Origin: DATFVA01 sp963815785
GTDB taxonomy: Bacteria; Bacteroidota; Ignavibacteria; Ignavibacteriales; Ignavibacteriaceae
Reading direction: 5' to 3'
DNA: 64,000 nucleotides
NCBI GenBank assembly: GCA_963815785.1
Contig: CAWFHZ010000011.1
Coordinates: forward strand, 1-64,000
Shown here: positions 53,979 through 62,300 of the stretch, in pieces
How the letters are laid out: each line of letters opens with the position of its first letter
Position numbering within the stretch: position 1 is the first letter of the stretch
Position numbers and translations under genes: made by a program
The notes under the pieces: model-generated
Told to the model about the DNA's origin: nothing
What the model saw: only the letters and a program-made list of their open reading frames with translations
Databases searched by the model: none

Positions 53979-54278
53979 ATGTGTGCAGTTCAAAATAAAA
54001 GAAGATGGTTCTTTAAAGGATTTCTTTTCGTAATTGTTTTTATTTCTGTGCTAAGCCTGGCAACAATGCTCTTATGGAACTGGTTAATGCCGATGATATT
54101 CGGGATTACATCAATTACATACCTGCAGGCAATGGGATTGTTAATCCTTTCCAAAATACTTTTAACAGGAATTGGGAAACGCCCAAGTCCTTATTCTTAC
54201 GGAAGGAGAAAATACTGGCATGAGAAATTCGAAAAACATTTCAATGATGAAGAAAACAAAGGCGCTGAAACTGTTTAA
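53979..54278 (+). CDS. Small membrane protein coupled to the sigma factor
   Basis: The 99-residue protein has two hydrophobic segments (residues 12-33 and 48-62; LLWNWLMPMIFGITSITYLQ is characteristic) and a basic C-terminal tail with KYWHEKFEKHF. AAGGAG precedes ATG 53979 and the gap to the sigma factor stop is one base. Similar proteins follow sigma factor genes in Bacteroidota as I recall. It lacks the zinc-binding anti-sigma motif, so a role in sequestering the sigma factor is only a possibility. Confidence 0.7.
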   Translation: MCAVQNKRRWFFKGFLFVIVFISVLSLATMLLWNWLMPMIFGITSITYLQAMGLLILSKILLTGIGKRPSPYSYGRRKYWHEKFEKHFNDEENKGAETV

Positions 54279-54294
54279 GGTAAAATAATTAAGT

Positions 54295-54347
54295 GTGGGA
54301 ATTTTGGAGCCATGAATTGAAGTTGAAGTCCGTTTTAAAATTCCCAC
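54295..54347. repeat. Long inverted repeat between convergent genes
   Basis: GTGGGAATTTT (54295-54305) and AAAATTCCCAC (54337-54347) are perfect 11-bp complements around a 31-nt centre. There is no T run beyond either arm, so it is not a standard terminator, though its place between convergent genes suggests that role. Confidence 0.55.
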
Positions 54348-54371
54348 CTGCTCTTTGATATACTCAGAGAA

Positions 54372-54821
54372 TTAATTACCCTTAAAAAGTTCAGACAAAT
54401 CAAGACTTTTGGGTTTTGACTTTCCTGTCAGGGAGATATAAGTAAGAGCAAGCGTTTCTTTACCCGTTCCTAGAATGGTGCTGATAAGTCCTAAAGCATT
54501 TCCAACTTCGTTGGGGTTAATATCTTTCAAAATAACCTTCCATATTTCCTCTTCAAGTACATTGTATGCGGTATGCACTTCATGCAAATCAAAACCCATA
54601 TCATATCTTTCCCCGGCTATCTTTTCTGAATACTCAATCATTTCAATAAGATTTTTAGTTTTAACTGCATCCATTGTCAGATCAAACAGCTTTTCTATTC
54701 TCTGCCAGTTTTCATTTGCTCCTGAAGAAGAATAATGTTTTAGATTAGAACGAAGAAGGGCATCAAATGCAGTTCGTATTATTTCGGCCTGGTTAAATAG
54801 AAGACATTCTGCAAGATTCAT
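54372..54821 (-). CDS. RsbRD N-terminal-domain-like protein
   Basis: The 149-residue protein is all-helical with the pattern of the RsbRD/globin-like sensor N-terminal domain: LFNQAEIIRTAFDALLRSNL, MGFDLHEVHTAYNVLEEEIW and ETLALTYISLTGK. That domain normally senses a signal in stressosome proteins; here the C-terminal STAS part is missing and no kinase or phosphatase gene is adjacent. I begin it at ATG 54821, where the family homology begins; an ATG 16 codons earlier is possible. It is convergent with the sigma factor operon. Confidence 0.7.
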   Translation of the reverse strand: MNLAECLLFNQAEIIRTAFDALLRSNLKHYSSSGANENWQRIEKLFDLTMDAVKTKNLIEMIEYSEKIAGERYDMGFDLHEVHTAYNVLEEEIWKVILKDINPNEVGNALGLISTILGTGKETLALTYISLTGKSKPKSLDLSELFKGN

Positions 54822-54997
54822 ATTATTATTCTTTGTAAAAGTTACAATATAAAAATAACAAATTATCATATCGTTAAAAAAAGAGAGTTAATTCATTAGA
54901 AAACGTAAATTACGATTACGCTATTCATCACAATTCAAAGCCACTGGAAATCCTTATTTTTCATTATGTTAGCATGCATAAATTTGAAGGAGATTAT

Positions 54998-55450
54998 ATG
55001 CGCCCTATAAAATATATTTTAATTTTTGTGGCTGTAATTTTAGCAGGATGTTCTTCTCTAAGATTATCACCAGCCGATTTTTCCTGGCCGGTGGAATCAG
55101 TAATACATGTTGATGATAACGGAAGAGCAAGTGAAGACAGATATGCTATTTCGTTTAACGCTAAGCCGCTCTACTTTGAGGAGAATGGTGATTCACTTGC
55201 ATACCTGGATAAAGAATTAAGAATAATCAGAGATACACTTGGTTATTATTATATAACCGGTAATCAATTTAAAAATGTGTATGTCTTTTCGATGAAAGAT
55301 GGTGCTTTTGACCTGGAAGAAAAAATTCAAATTTCAGAAACAGGAATAAGCAATCCTGTATTTAACCAGCGCACACCCTATATAGAACTTGTTGAAGGAA
55401 ATAAAGAATATTATTTATCACACAAAGGAATTGAGAAAAAGGAGAAATAA
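54998..55450 (+). CDS. Lipoprotein of unknown function
   Basis: The 150-residue protein has a lipoprotein signal (lipobox ILAGC, Cys18). The mature part is polar and strand-rich (DFSWPVESVIHVDDNGRASE, YYYITGNQFKNVYVFSMKDG). I recognise no family. ATG 54998 has AGGAG seven bases upstream. Its TAA shares one base with the ATG of the next gene, so the two are coupled. Confidence 0.7.
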   Translation: MRPIKYILIFVAVILAGCSSLRLSPADFSWPVESVIHVDDNGRASEDRYAISFNAKPLYFEENGDSLAYLDKELRIIRDTLGYYYITGNQFKNVYVFSMKDGAFDLEEKIQISETGISNPVFNQRTPYIELVEGNKEYYLSHKGIEKKEK

Positions 55451-56688
55451 TGAACAGAAAGATTTTTATAAATGGTTTTTTTCTCTGTCTTCTGTTTTCA
55501 TCAATGGCATTTGCGCAATCTGATTATGAAATAGTACAGAGCTTTAAATCAAAAGTGACGGCTATAGAAGATTCAATTAAAAATGCTGCTTCGCTTCAGG
55601 GTCTTCAATCAACATCAAATAGTATTGATAATCTAAGGAGCGAATACCTGGATAAAAAGGAACTGCTTGATAAAAGCCTGTACCCGCTTAACTTTAACAA
55701 AACATTTGAAAATCTTCAGATGGCTTATGATTTGAGGAAGGGTGATTTTACACAGATTGATGTTCTGCAAACACAGGTAACCGGGCTAAAAGAGCAGGTT
55801 GATACATTGAATAAACGAAATACTGATCTGATTGCCCGGGTTCAAATTCTTGAATCCGAAAGTAAGAAAGATAAGAGCCGGATCATCCAGCTGGAAAGAA
55901 CTGTTGCCGATTTGAAAGCGTCACTTCAGAAAAGAGATGAACTTGTTATAAGCATGATTGATAGTTTAATCCCCCCATCGTACAGACAAAAATCAGAACT
56001 GAGCTCGGAAGAAAAACAGAAAGTATATACCGAAGTACAAAAGAATACTGTGCTCAATAACGTTAAAAAATCCCTGCAGGACAACATAAAATTTTTACAG
56101 GTTGCAAATCTGACCCCGGAAGACCTGGTTGAAATAAAAAAGCAGCAGGATCAGTTTGCAAAGCTATGGAAAAGTATCGGGCCGAAGCTTGTAACTATTT
56201 ATTCGGAAAAGAATGCGGGTACAAACGATTTGAAGGATATTGATAATTATTTTACAAGCTGGAAAACTGCTTTAAACCAGGAAGCATGGGCTTCTATACG
56301 GCTTATTTTTGCTGATTACGGGGTTAATCTTCAAAATTTCTCTGGTGGTAAAGAGTTTACTCAAGTTGCAGTATCGTACATTAACGATGAAATTAAAAAT
56401 GCCGATTTAAAAGGGAAAGAAGAATCTCAAAACAGTTATAAAAGTTTTGCCGACAGTGCTTGGTTTGGTGAAGTAAAACCAACCTGGGTTTCTTACCTGG
56501 TTGATAATAAAATGTTTACGGAAGCACAAAAAGATTCCATTGAAAACAAAATGACAGTTTGGAAGAGCGCAGTTTACGGGACAGGTTTCAACTGGCTATA
56601 TTTAATTATCGGATTACTGGCTGTAATAATAGTAATTTTAATTTTTGTAAAGCGTAAACCAAAACCAGCTGCTATAGTACAAGAATAA
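55450..56688 (+). CDS. Exported coiled-coil protein with C-terminal membrane helix
   Basis: The 412-residue protein has a signal peptide ending at AFAQ (residue 23) and a long coiled coil (about 100-165: LQTQVTGLKEQVDTLNKRNT, then ARVQILESESKKDKSRIIQL). A helical globular part follows, and a C-terminal membrane helix (about 380-402: LIIGLLAVIIVILIFVKRK) with a short basic tail. It is probably anchored in the inner membrane with its body in the periplasm. I recognise no family. It shares a base with the upstream lipoprotein gene and is followed by a strong terminator, giving a two-gene operon. Confidence 0.7.
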   Translation: MNRKIFINGFFLCLLFSSMAFAQSDYEIVQSFKSKVTAIEDSIKNAASLQGLQSTSNSIDNLRSEYLDKKELLDKSLYPLNFNKTFENLQMAYDLRKGDFTQIDVLQTQVTGLKEQVDTLNKRNTDLIARVQILESESKKDKSRIIQLERTVADLKASLQKRDELVISMIDSLIPPSYRQKSELSSEEKQKVYTEVQKNTVLNNVKKSLQDNIKFLQVANLTPEDLVEIKKQQDQFAKLWKSIGPKLVTIYSEKNAGTNDLKDIDNYFTSWKTALNQEAWASIRLIFADYGVNLQNFSGGKEFTQVAVSYINDEIKNADLKGKEESQNSYKSFADSAWFGEVKPTWVSYLVDNKMFTEAQKDSIENKMTVWKSAVYGTGFNWLYLIIGLLAVIIVILIFVKRKPKPAAIVQE

Positions 56689-56703
56689 ATTTTTATGCGT
56701 CAT

Positions 56704-56732
56704 AGCTGCCGTAATCAAGCGGCAGCTTTTTT
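56704..56732 (+). terminator. Terminator after coiled-coil gene
   Basis: AGCTGCCG (56704-56711) and CGGCAGCT (56720-56727) form a perfect 8-bp stem followed by TTTTTT. The T run overlaps the last bases of the convergent DinB gene. Confidence 0.9.
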
Positions 56733-57264
56733 ACCACCCCATTCTTTGTTTCAATGTATTTATATGGGCAACATGATGTTTGCCATGCCACGCATATTGA
56801 GCAACACACCAATTTATATCTATCAGCCCTATCTCGGGATGCCGTAGTTTTCGCTCAAATTGTTCTGTCGTTAATGATCTTAAAAGAATTGCCCATCTGC
56901 TATGTAATGACTCAAGCAATGACAGGGAAATTTCGACGGGGGTAGTTGAATAATCCTCAAGCTCGGCCCATGCATCCTCTTTATAGGTTTTAATTGTTGG
57001 TTGTTTTTCCGTAAGCGCAAGTTTAATACGTATGTATGCATTCATATGACTGTCGGGCAAATGATGAACAACCTGTTCAATTGTCCATCCCCCTTCTCTG
57101 TAAGGTGTATTCAACTGATCATCATTAAGGTTTTCCACAGCCTTTCTAAGATGAAATGGTGTTTCTTCAATTTCGCTTATTAATGTGTCACGCAATTCAT
57201 CTGTGTATTCCCCCGGGGCTTTAAATTTTCCAATTGGATAACGAAGATGCTCAATTGTTTTCAT
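56731..57264 (-). CDS. DinB-family YfiT-like putative metal-dependent hydrolase
   Basis: The 177-residue protein matches the YfiT/BstA branch of the DinB four-helix fold: LRYPIGKFKAPGEYTDELRD at the start, GGWTIEQVVHHLPDSHMNAY and YAWHGKHHVAHINTLKQRM, with three metal-binding histidines (VHHLPDSH and HGKHHVAH). In Bacillus relatives these enzymes transfer or hydrolyse thiol conjugates. The exact substrate here is unknown. Start ATG 57264; the ribosome site is unclear. Confidence 0.85.
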   Translation of the reverse strand: MKTIEHLRYPIGKFKAPGEYTDELRDTLISEIEETPFHLRKAVENLNDDQLNTPYREGGWTIEQVVHHLPDSHMNAYIRIKLALTEKQPTIKTYKEDAWAELEDYSTTPVEISLSLLESLHSRWAILLRSLTTEQFERKLRHPEIGLIDINWCVAQYAWHGKHHVAHINTLKQRMGW

Positions 57265-57412
57265 AATCCGCTAAAATTTTTATATGATTAATCGGAAAAT
57301 AATCCGGTATATCCAGATAAGCAAAAAAACTTATGCTTCCGTATTTCTGTACCAACTTTTCTATTCTAATGGAAGTCTAAATATTTATAAATTAACCATG
57401 AGGAAATTAAAA

Positions 57413-58111
57413 ATGAAAACAACTGCACTGCTGATTTATTGTCTGTTTATATGTGTTATGATTTCTGTTTTGAATTACGCCGGAGATCGCACGACAAAAA
57501 AATATGATTTTAAAGATTTCAGAAAAGTTGAGGTCGGTTACGGTATGCTGCTGACTGTGGAACAGTCATCATCTTATGAAATAACAATAGACGCAGAAGA
57601 AACAGACTTTGAATACCTGAAAGTGGAAAAAAAGGGAAACACGCTCGATATTTACATTGATAAAAACAACTATCATAAAAAGGGCGATATTATTATTAAC
57701 ATTAAGATGCCTGAGTTAATCGCACTGGATTTGAGCGGTGGTGCGCAGGGAAAAATAACAATGGATATAAAAGATGATTTTAATTGTGAATTATCCGGGG
57801 GATCCCAATTATCAGGAACTCTTAATTGTCAGAATATTGACGTGGAAATATCAGGTGGAAGTACAGTTAATTTTAAAGGGAAAGGAAATGATTTTAACGC
57901 AGATGCTTCCGGTGGAAGTATATCATACCTCAAAGATTTTAGAGTGAAAAATGTTGAAGCTGATTTGTCAGGCGGATCAAGATTGGAAATAAATATGCAG
58001 GGAACTCTGAATGTTGATGCCAGCGGGGGCTCCCGGTTAATTTATTTTGGAAGCGCGAACATCGGAACTACAGATTTTAGCGGTGGATCGGGAATTTCCA
58101 AGGGGGAGTGA
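57413..58111 (+). CDS. DUF2807 (head GIN domain) secreted protein
   Basis: The 232-residue protein has a signal peptide (MKTTALLIYCLFICVMISVL) and a DUF2807 right-handed repeat body (about 33-232): FRKVEVGYGMLLTVEQSSSY, then turns of the pattern LDLSGGAQ, CELSGGSQ, VEISGGST, ADASGGSI, ADLSGGSR and VDASGGSR. Such proteins are common secreted or surface proteins in Bacteroidota with unknown ligands. I start it at ATG 57413 with GAGGAAA nine bases upstream; an in-frame ATG 43 codons earlier has no ribosome site and would precede the signal peptide. Confidence 0.85.
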   Translation: MKTTALLIYCLFICVMISVLNYAGDRTTKKYDFKDFRKVEVGYGMLLTVEQSSSYEITIDAEETDFEYLKVEKKGNTLDIYIDKNNYHKKGDIIINIKMPELIALDLSGGAQGKITMDIKDDFNCELSGGSQLSGTLNCQNIDVEISGGSTVNFKGKGNDFNADASGGSISYLKDFRVKNVEADLSGGSRLEINMQGTLNVDASGGSRLIYFGSANIGTTDFSGGSGISKGE

Positions 58112-58146
58112 GGAAAATAAAATTAATATAAAATAAGAAATGAAAT

Positions 58147-58171
58147 CTGCCCGACACGCAATGCCGGGCAG
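58147..58171. terminator. Bidirectional terminator between DUF2807 and cytochrome genes
   Basis: CTGCCCG (58147-58153) and CGGGCAG (58165-58171) form a 7-bp GC-rich stem between two convergent genes. The T runs are short on both sides. Confidence 0.6.
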
Positions 58172-58183
58172 GTTTGTAATAAC

Positions 58184-58826
58184 CTATTCTGTATCCTTAG
58201 TTTTTGACATATGCTCTTTTGATTTTTCCTTTTTAAAAACAGAAGATAACATATCGGGGGGTACGGGATCCGGAACTTTATTGTGAACAGGTTTAATCGA
58301 CTGCAAATAAGCAAAAACATTTTTTAAGTCCTGATCGGTCAACTGAGAAATTCCCTGCCACGGCATTGGAGGTAAAATTGGTCTTCCAACTCCCATATGT
58401 TTGCCGGAACGTAAAGCCTTTAATAAACAATTCATCTGTCCAGTTACCCAACCCGGTCTCAGGATCAGGAGTAAGGTTCGCTGTATATGAAATTCCCCAT
58501 GGTCCAACCCAGTCTGTAGCATCCATATTTGTAAGCACCCAGGTTTTTGAAGCAAGCATCGCCGGATCAAGATCAGTTACCGGATGATCTCCCGGATGTC
58601 CTGACAATAGCCTGGTTGTATCAGGCACAGGACCCATATCTGTCATCATTTTGGGAGAATGACAATCGTTACAGCCGCCTATTTCTACGAGGTATTTCCC
58701 TCTTTGAATCATTTCCTCTTTTGAAAGAACCTTGTCCTCCATTGGTTTGTTACACCCTATTTGAAAAAAAACGATTCCTAAGAATGAAACTGCAAACACG
58801 ATTGAGTAAACCGGAATTTTTCTCAT
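58184..58826 (-). pseudogene. Monoheme c-type cytochrome lipoprotein, broken by one frameshift
   Basis: The frame starting at ATG 58826 has a lipoprotein signal (lipobox FQIGC, Cys25), then one heme motif (GGCNDCHSPK, residues 51-60) and the usual DLDPAMLASKTWVLTNMDAT and ISYTANLTPDPETGLGNWTD blocks. At 58417-58418 one extra base shifts the frame. The correct reading continues as RSGKHMGVGRPILPPMPWQG, with the Met ligand region, then QLTDQDLKNVFAYLQSIKPV to a stop at 58184. Joined, it would have 213 residues. The damage is a single base, so either a sequencing error or a recent mutation. It belongs to a family of periplasmic electron carriers. Confidence 0.85.
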
Positions 58827-59167
58827 GAAGTACCTTTCTATTTGTTGTTAAAAAGAAACTGTTTATTTTATTTGAATTAATATTTTATCGAATGTGTGAC
58901 TCAGAAAAGGAATTATCAACGGGAATAAGAAAATTATTCCCTACAGAAAAAATTAATTTAATTGGAATTGATATAACATATTCTAATAATTGCTGATACG
59001 CAATAGTTAATAATAATTTATTTGGCTCTTTTTCTGACTGTAAATTAAACTTTTTATTTGCGTTTTTTGTTGTAGTAATAAATCGTTCTTTAAAAGTGAT
59101 CTATTCGTTATAAAAGCGATTGTTTTTATTTGCAAATTATCTGTAGAAATAATAAGAATTTAGAATT
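58827..59167. other. AT-rich spacer without visible genes
   Basis: This 341-bp stretch separates the divergent cytochrome and msrA genes. I see no open frame of note, no strong hairpin and no copy of the 31-bp element. It presumably holds both promoters. Confidence 0.5.
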
Positions 59168-59827
59168 ATGAAAAACCTATTATTAATTATATTAACTTCT
59201 TTAATCGTTTGCGGATCAGCAATAAGCTGCAAAGAAACAAAATCAATAAATCACCAAAAGGAAGATGCGTCAATGATAGATAATCCATCGGCAAAAACCG
59301 ATACTGCTACTTTCGGGCAGGGGTGTTTTTGGTGTTCTGAAGCAATATTTGAAAGAGTAGAGGGAGTTAAATCTGTTATTTCGGGATATGCGGGAGGACA
59401 TGTCTCCGATCCCACTTATGAGCAGGTTTGCGATGGAAACACCGGTCATGCTGAAGTGGTTCAGATAATCTATGATCCTGATGTTATTTCATACGATGAT
59501 TTATTGAAGATTTTCTGGAAGACACACGATCCCACTACCTTAAACCGGCAGGGTGCTGATGTCGGTGAACAATATCGTTCAATAATCCTTTACCATAATG
59601 AAAAGCAAAAAGAAAAAGCTGAATATTATAAGAATGAACTTCAGAAATCCGGTGCCTGGGATAAACCGATTGTAACCCAAATCGTTCCTCTAGTTAAATT
59701 TTATAGGGCTGAAGACTATCACCAGGATTATTATGAAAACAATCCCTACCAGGGTTACTGTTCATTTGTAATTGCACCGAAAGTTGAAAAGTTTGAAAAA
59801 GTTTTTAAAGACAAGCTGAAAAAATAA
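59168..59827 (+). CDS. msrA: Peptide methionine sulfoxide reductase A, lipoprotein form
   Basis: The 219-residue enzyme reduces the S form of methionine sulfoxide in proteins. The catalytic motif GCFWCSEA (Cys53) and the family blocks GYAGGHVSDPTYEQVCDGNT, GHAEVVQI, FWKTHDPTTLNRQGADVGEQ, YRSIILYHNE and YHQDYYENNP are all present. A second cysteine in YQGYCSFV could act as resolving thiol. Unlike most MsrA, it carries a lipoprotein signal (lipobox AISC, Cys21), so it should work in the periplasm on oxidised envelope proteins. ATG 59168 lacks a clear ribosome site. Confidence 0.92.
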   Translation: MKNLLLIILTSLIVCGSAISCKETKSINHQKEDASMIDNPSAKTDTATFGQGCFWCSEAIFERVEGVKSVISGYAGGHVSDPTYEQVCDGNTGHAEVVQIIYDPDVISYDDLLKIFWKTHDPTTLNRQGADVGEQYRSIILYHNEKQKEKAEYYKNELQKSGAWDKPIVTQIVPLVKFYRAEDYHQDYYENNPYQGYCSFVIAPKVEKFEKVFKDKLKK

Positions 59828-59874
59828 ACCTGATTAAACCGGGTTGTCAATTCCTTTAACTTTCTAAACGAATT

Positions 59875-60219
59875 TCAGTCAACCTCAAATCTATCATTTA
59901 AAGTTGATGGGTTTGAGGTTACAATGAACTCAACTGTTCCATCAGATGAATTGAAAAATCTGTGTTTAATTCCCGGAAGTATTTCTAATCCTTCATGTTT
60001 TTCAAGAGGATAAATCTTCTCTTCGGTCTCAATTGAAGCCATCCCATCAACGATAAAAAAGAACTGTTTTGCCTTTTTGTGATAATGCTTTTTCTCTGAA
60101 GTTCCGGGAGGCATTTTTTCGTAGATAATGCTCAGCTCGGGGGAATTCACTAATCTCCACCCTTCGCAATTATCTCCCCATATATAATGTTCAGCGTTCT
60201 GTCTATTTACTTTATTCAT
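59875..60219 (-). CDS. Cupin-domain protein
   Basis: The 114-residue protein forms a single small cupin barrel with metal ligand positions in EKKHYHKKAKQFFFIVDG (two His and a Gln instead of the usual Glu or His) and PGIKHRFFN. Single-domain cupins bind metals and small ligands or act as isomerases or sensors; no activity can be read here. It lies eight bases after the stop of the MFS gene and forms an operon with it. It might handle the transported compound. Confidence 0.8.
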   Translation of the reverse strand: MNKVNRQNAEHYIWGDNCEGWRLVNSPELSIIYEKMPPGTSEKKHYHKKAKQFFFIVDGMASIETEEKIYPLEKHEGLEILPGIKHRFFNSSDGTVEFIVTSNPSTLNDRFEVD

Positions 60220-60227
60220 AAATTATT

Positions 60228-61439
60228 TTAATCCTTTTTCTCAAAAACTTTTTCTACCGAAGGTTTGGCAGGAATCAGAAGCATTCCAATCGCTGAAATT
60301 GCACTGACAATGAAAGCAGCAAACCAGACCTCCCTGCCGCCGTAACTATCATATATTAATGTGCCGAGCCACGGTCCAAGCGCAAAAGCAAGGCTGAAAG
60401 ACATTTGAAAATATCCCATATATTCTCCTCTCCTGTTCGGAGGAGATATTTCAGCGGCAAAAGTTGAACTTGCAGGAAATAAAATCATCTCGCCGAAAGT
60501 CCATATAATAATAGTAATGATAAGAGGAAGAGCATTGCTTACAAAAGCTGTTGCGCCAAATCCGATCCCAATTAACATCGCCCCGAGCGCAAGAGATTTT
60601 TTCTCAGACCAATTTGTCATTGCTGAATTCAAAGGAACTTCAACTAAAATTATAAGTACAGTATTTACTGCCGTTAGCATTCCAAACGTTGATGTCTGAA
60701 AGTGTAAATCTTTTACCAGGTATAATGGCAATACGCCGAGATGCTGGAAGATTACCATTGTTGCCGGAGTTAAGGCTATGAGAAAGAAAATAAACCTTAA
60801 ATCTTTTAACACTATTCCTTTATGAGACTGAAGCTTTTCTACCTCTTTTTCAATTTCATCTTTATCAATTTTATACTTAATTGGATAAAAAACTAAAAAA
60901 GCCGCGGCAAGTATTGCTGTTACGGCATCAACGTAAAATATTATTGAGAAATTTACCTCGGCTAAAAACCCTGCCGCAACAGGACCAATACTCATACCGA
61001 GATTTATAACAAGTCTGTTCATTGCAAAAGCTGTTCTACGTTTGTCTGAGGGAGCTATGTAAGAAATCAATGACATCACAGCCGGTCGGAAAGCTTCATT
61101 AATAACAGCCCACAAAAAGGTTATTATAAAAAGAAAAGTAAACCCGGTAATTAGCGGATAGAAGAATAAAATGCATCCCGAAAAAAAGAGTGAAAGTTTC
61201 ATCACTGTAAGCGAACCGATCTTGTCAGAAAGCTTTCCCATTAACGGGGCAGTTATTAATGCCCCGATTCCATAAAAGGTTAGAACCAATCCCGCTGTAG
61301 CTGCATCTTCGTGAAGTTGTGTTGTAAGGTAAAGAGCAAGAAATGGCAGCACCATTGTGCCCGAACGGTTAATCAGTGTTGCTGCATAAATCACCCACAG
61401 ATCGCGTGATAATCCTTTAACACCTTTCCACGGATTCAA
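60228..61439 (-). CDS. MFS transporter, drug-efflux type
   Basis: The protein has about 403 residues and 12 hydrophobic helices. The loop between helices 2 and 3 has the MFS signature LMGKLSDKIGSLTVM (G-x-L-x-D-x-x-G pattern), and WAVINEAFRPAVMSLISYIA and NRRGEYMGYFQMSFSLAFAL are typical of MdtH-like multidrug efflux carriers. No ATG starts the frame; I use TTG 61439 (NPWKGVKGLSRDLWVIY), which AAGGGA precedes, but TTG codons at 61442 and 61457 are also possible. The cupin gene follows at once. The substrate is unknown. Confidence 0.82.
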   Translation of the reverse strand: MNPWKGVKGLSRDLWVIYAATLINRSGTMVLPFLALYLTTQLHEDAATAGLVLTFYGIGALITAPLMGKLSDKIGSLTVMKLSLFFSGCILFFYPLITGFTFLFIITFLWAVINEAFRPAVMSLISYIAPSDKRRTAFAMNRLVINLGMSIGPVAAGFLAEVNFSIIFYVDAVTAILAAAFLVFYPIKYKIDKDEIEKEVEKLQSHKGIVLKDLRFIFFLIALTPATMVIFQHLGVLPLYLVKDLHFQTSTFGMLTAVNTVLIILVEVPLNSAMTNWSEKKSLALGAMLIGIGFGATAFVSNALPLIITIIIWTFGEMILFPASSTFAAEISPPNRRGEYMGYFQMSFSLAFALGPWLGTLIYDSYGGREVWFAAFIVSAISAIGMLLIPAKPSVEKVFEKKD

Positions 61440-61504
61440 CAATTTTCCCTTAAGCAATTAATTGGATTGGCAAATATATGCGGATTTATTGAATTGAGTA
61501 AAAT

Positions 61505-61544
61505 TTTTTTGCAAATAAAAGAGATATCAAAATATCTCTTTTAT
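61505..61544 (-). terminator. Terminator after lipoprotein gene at 61567
   Basis: ATAAAAGAGATAT (61515-61527) and ATATCTCTTTTAT (61532-61544) form a perfect 13-bp stem with a 4-nt loop, 22 bp beyond the stop. It is AT-rich but long. Confidence 0.75.
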
Positions 61545-61566
61545 CCAGCCTGATAGTTATAATTTA

Positions 61567-62184
61567 TTATTGAAGGGTGTAACTTAAAAGTTGCCAGGTT
61601 TCCTTAATATTATCATAGCCGTAAATTCTTCTGTATAGCTTTACAATGCCTATTCCATTATCAATCCAGGTATCTGAATTACCATAAACATTAAAGCTTC
61701 CCCATCTTCTTTCAAGTTTGAACACCTCCGGATAAGAACCCGCCGGAACCGTAACAGATTCCTTATCTTTAACTGTTGTTGAATCGAATTGCTGACCGGG
61801 ATTATACCAATAATTTCCAACAACCAAAGGAAGTTCATATTTATGATCAATTATGGTTGCATTACGATCCTGATAAAAAACAACTGATTCGTTATCCGCA
61901 CTAACAAACAAAGAATCTTTATATGAATTTGAATTCATTACCCAAATAGAAAGCGTTTGATTATTTACAACAATTGTTCCGGCAATTTCAGTTGTAAGTG
62001 TATCAAAAGAATTACCAATGCTATCGTAGACAGCGTAAGTCCATTTGTCACCAACCTTATTTGGAAAAGTTGAAGCACCGGTTGTCGATGGAGGATTGGT
62101 CACGCTTGATTTTTCGCAAGCGGCAAATAACAATGTTAAAATTAAAACGAAAAATACTTTTATTATTGAAGTTTTTCTAAACAT
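61567..62184 (-). CDS. Lipoprotein of unknown function
   Basis: The 205-residue protein has a lipoprotein signal (lipobox LFAAC, Cys23), then a low-complexity linker (SSVTNPPSTTGAS) and a beta-rich domain (FPNKVGDKWTYAVYDSIGNS, LPLVVGNYWYNPGQQFDSTT, VTVPAGSYPEVFKLERRWGS, DTWIDNGIGIVKLYRRIYGY). The VGxYW and VPAGSYPxVxKL blocks are shared by many Bacteroidota/Ignavibacteria lipoproteins of unknown function. ATG 62184. A terminator follows before the MFS gene, so it is transcribed alone. Confidence 0.75.
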   Translation of the reverse strand: MFRKTSIIKVFFVLILTLLFAACEKSSVTNPPSTTGASTFPNKVGDKWTYAVYDSIGNSFDTLTTEIAGTIVVNNQTLSIWVMNSNSYKDSLFVSADNESVVFYQDRNATIIDHKYELPLVVGNYWYNPGQQFDSTTVKDKESVTVPAGSYPEVFKLERRWGSFNVYGNSDTWIDNGIGIVKLYRRIYGYDNIKETWQLLSYTLQ

Positions 62185-62300
62185 AGAATCTTCTCTTTAT
62201 ATTATTAACGGACATACCACTATAAGCAATTAATTTTCAAGATCCTTCGAAGTGAAACACAGCCGGACAAATACATATTTTACATCACCAATAGAGAAAA

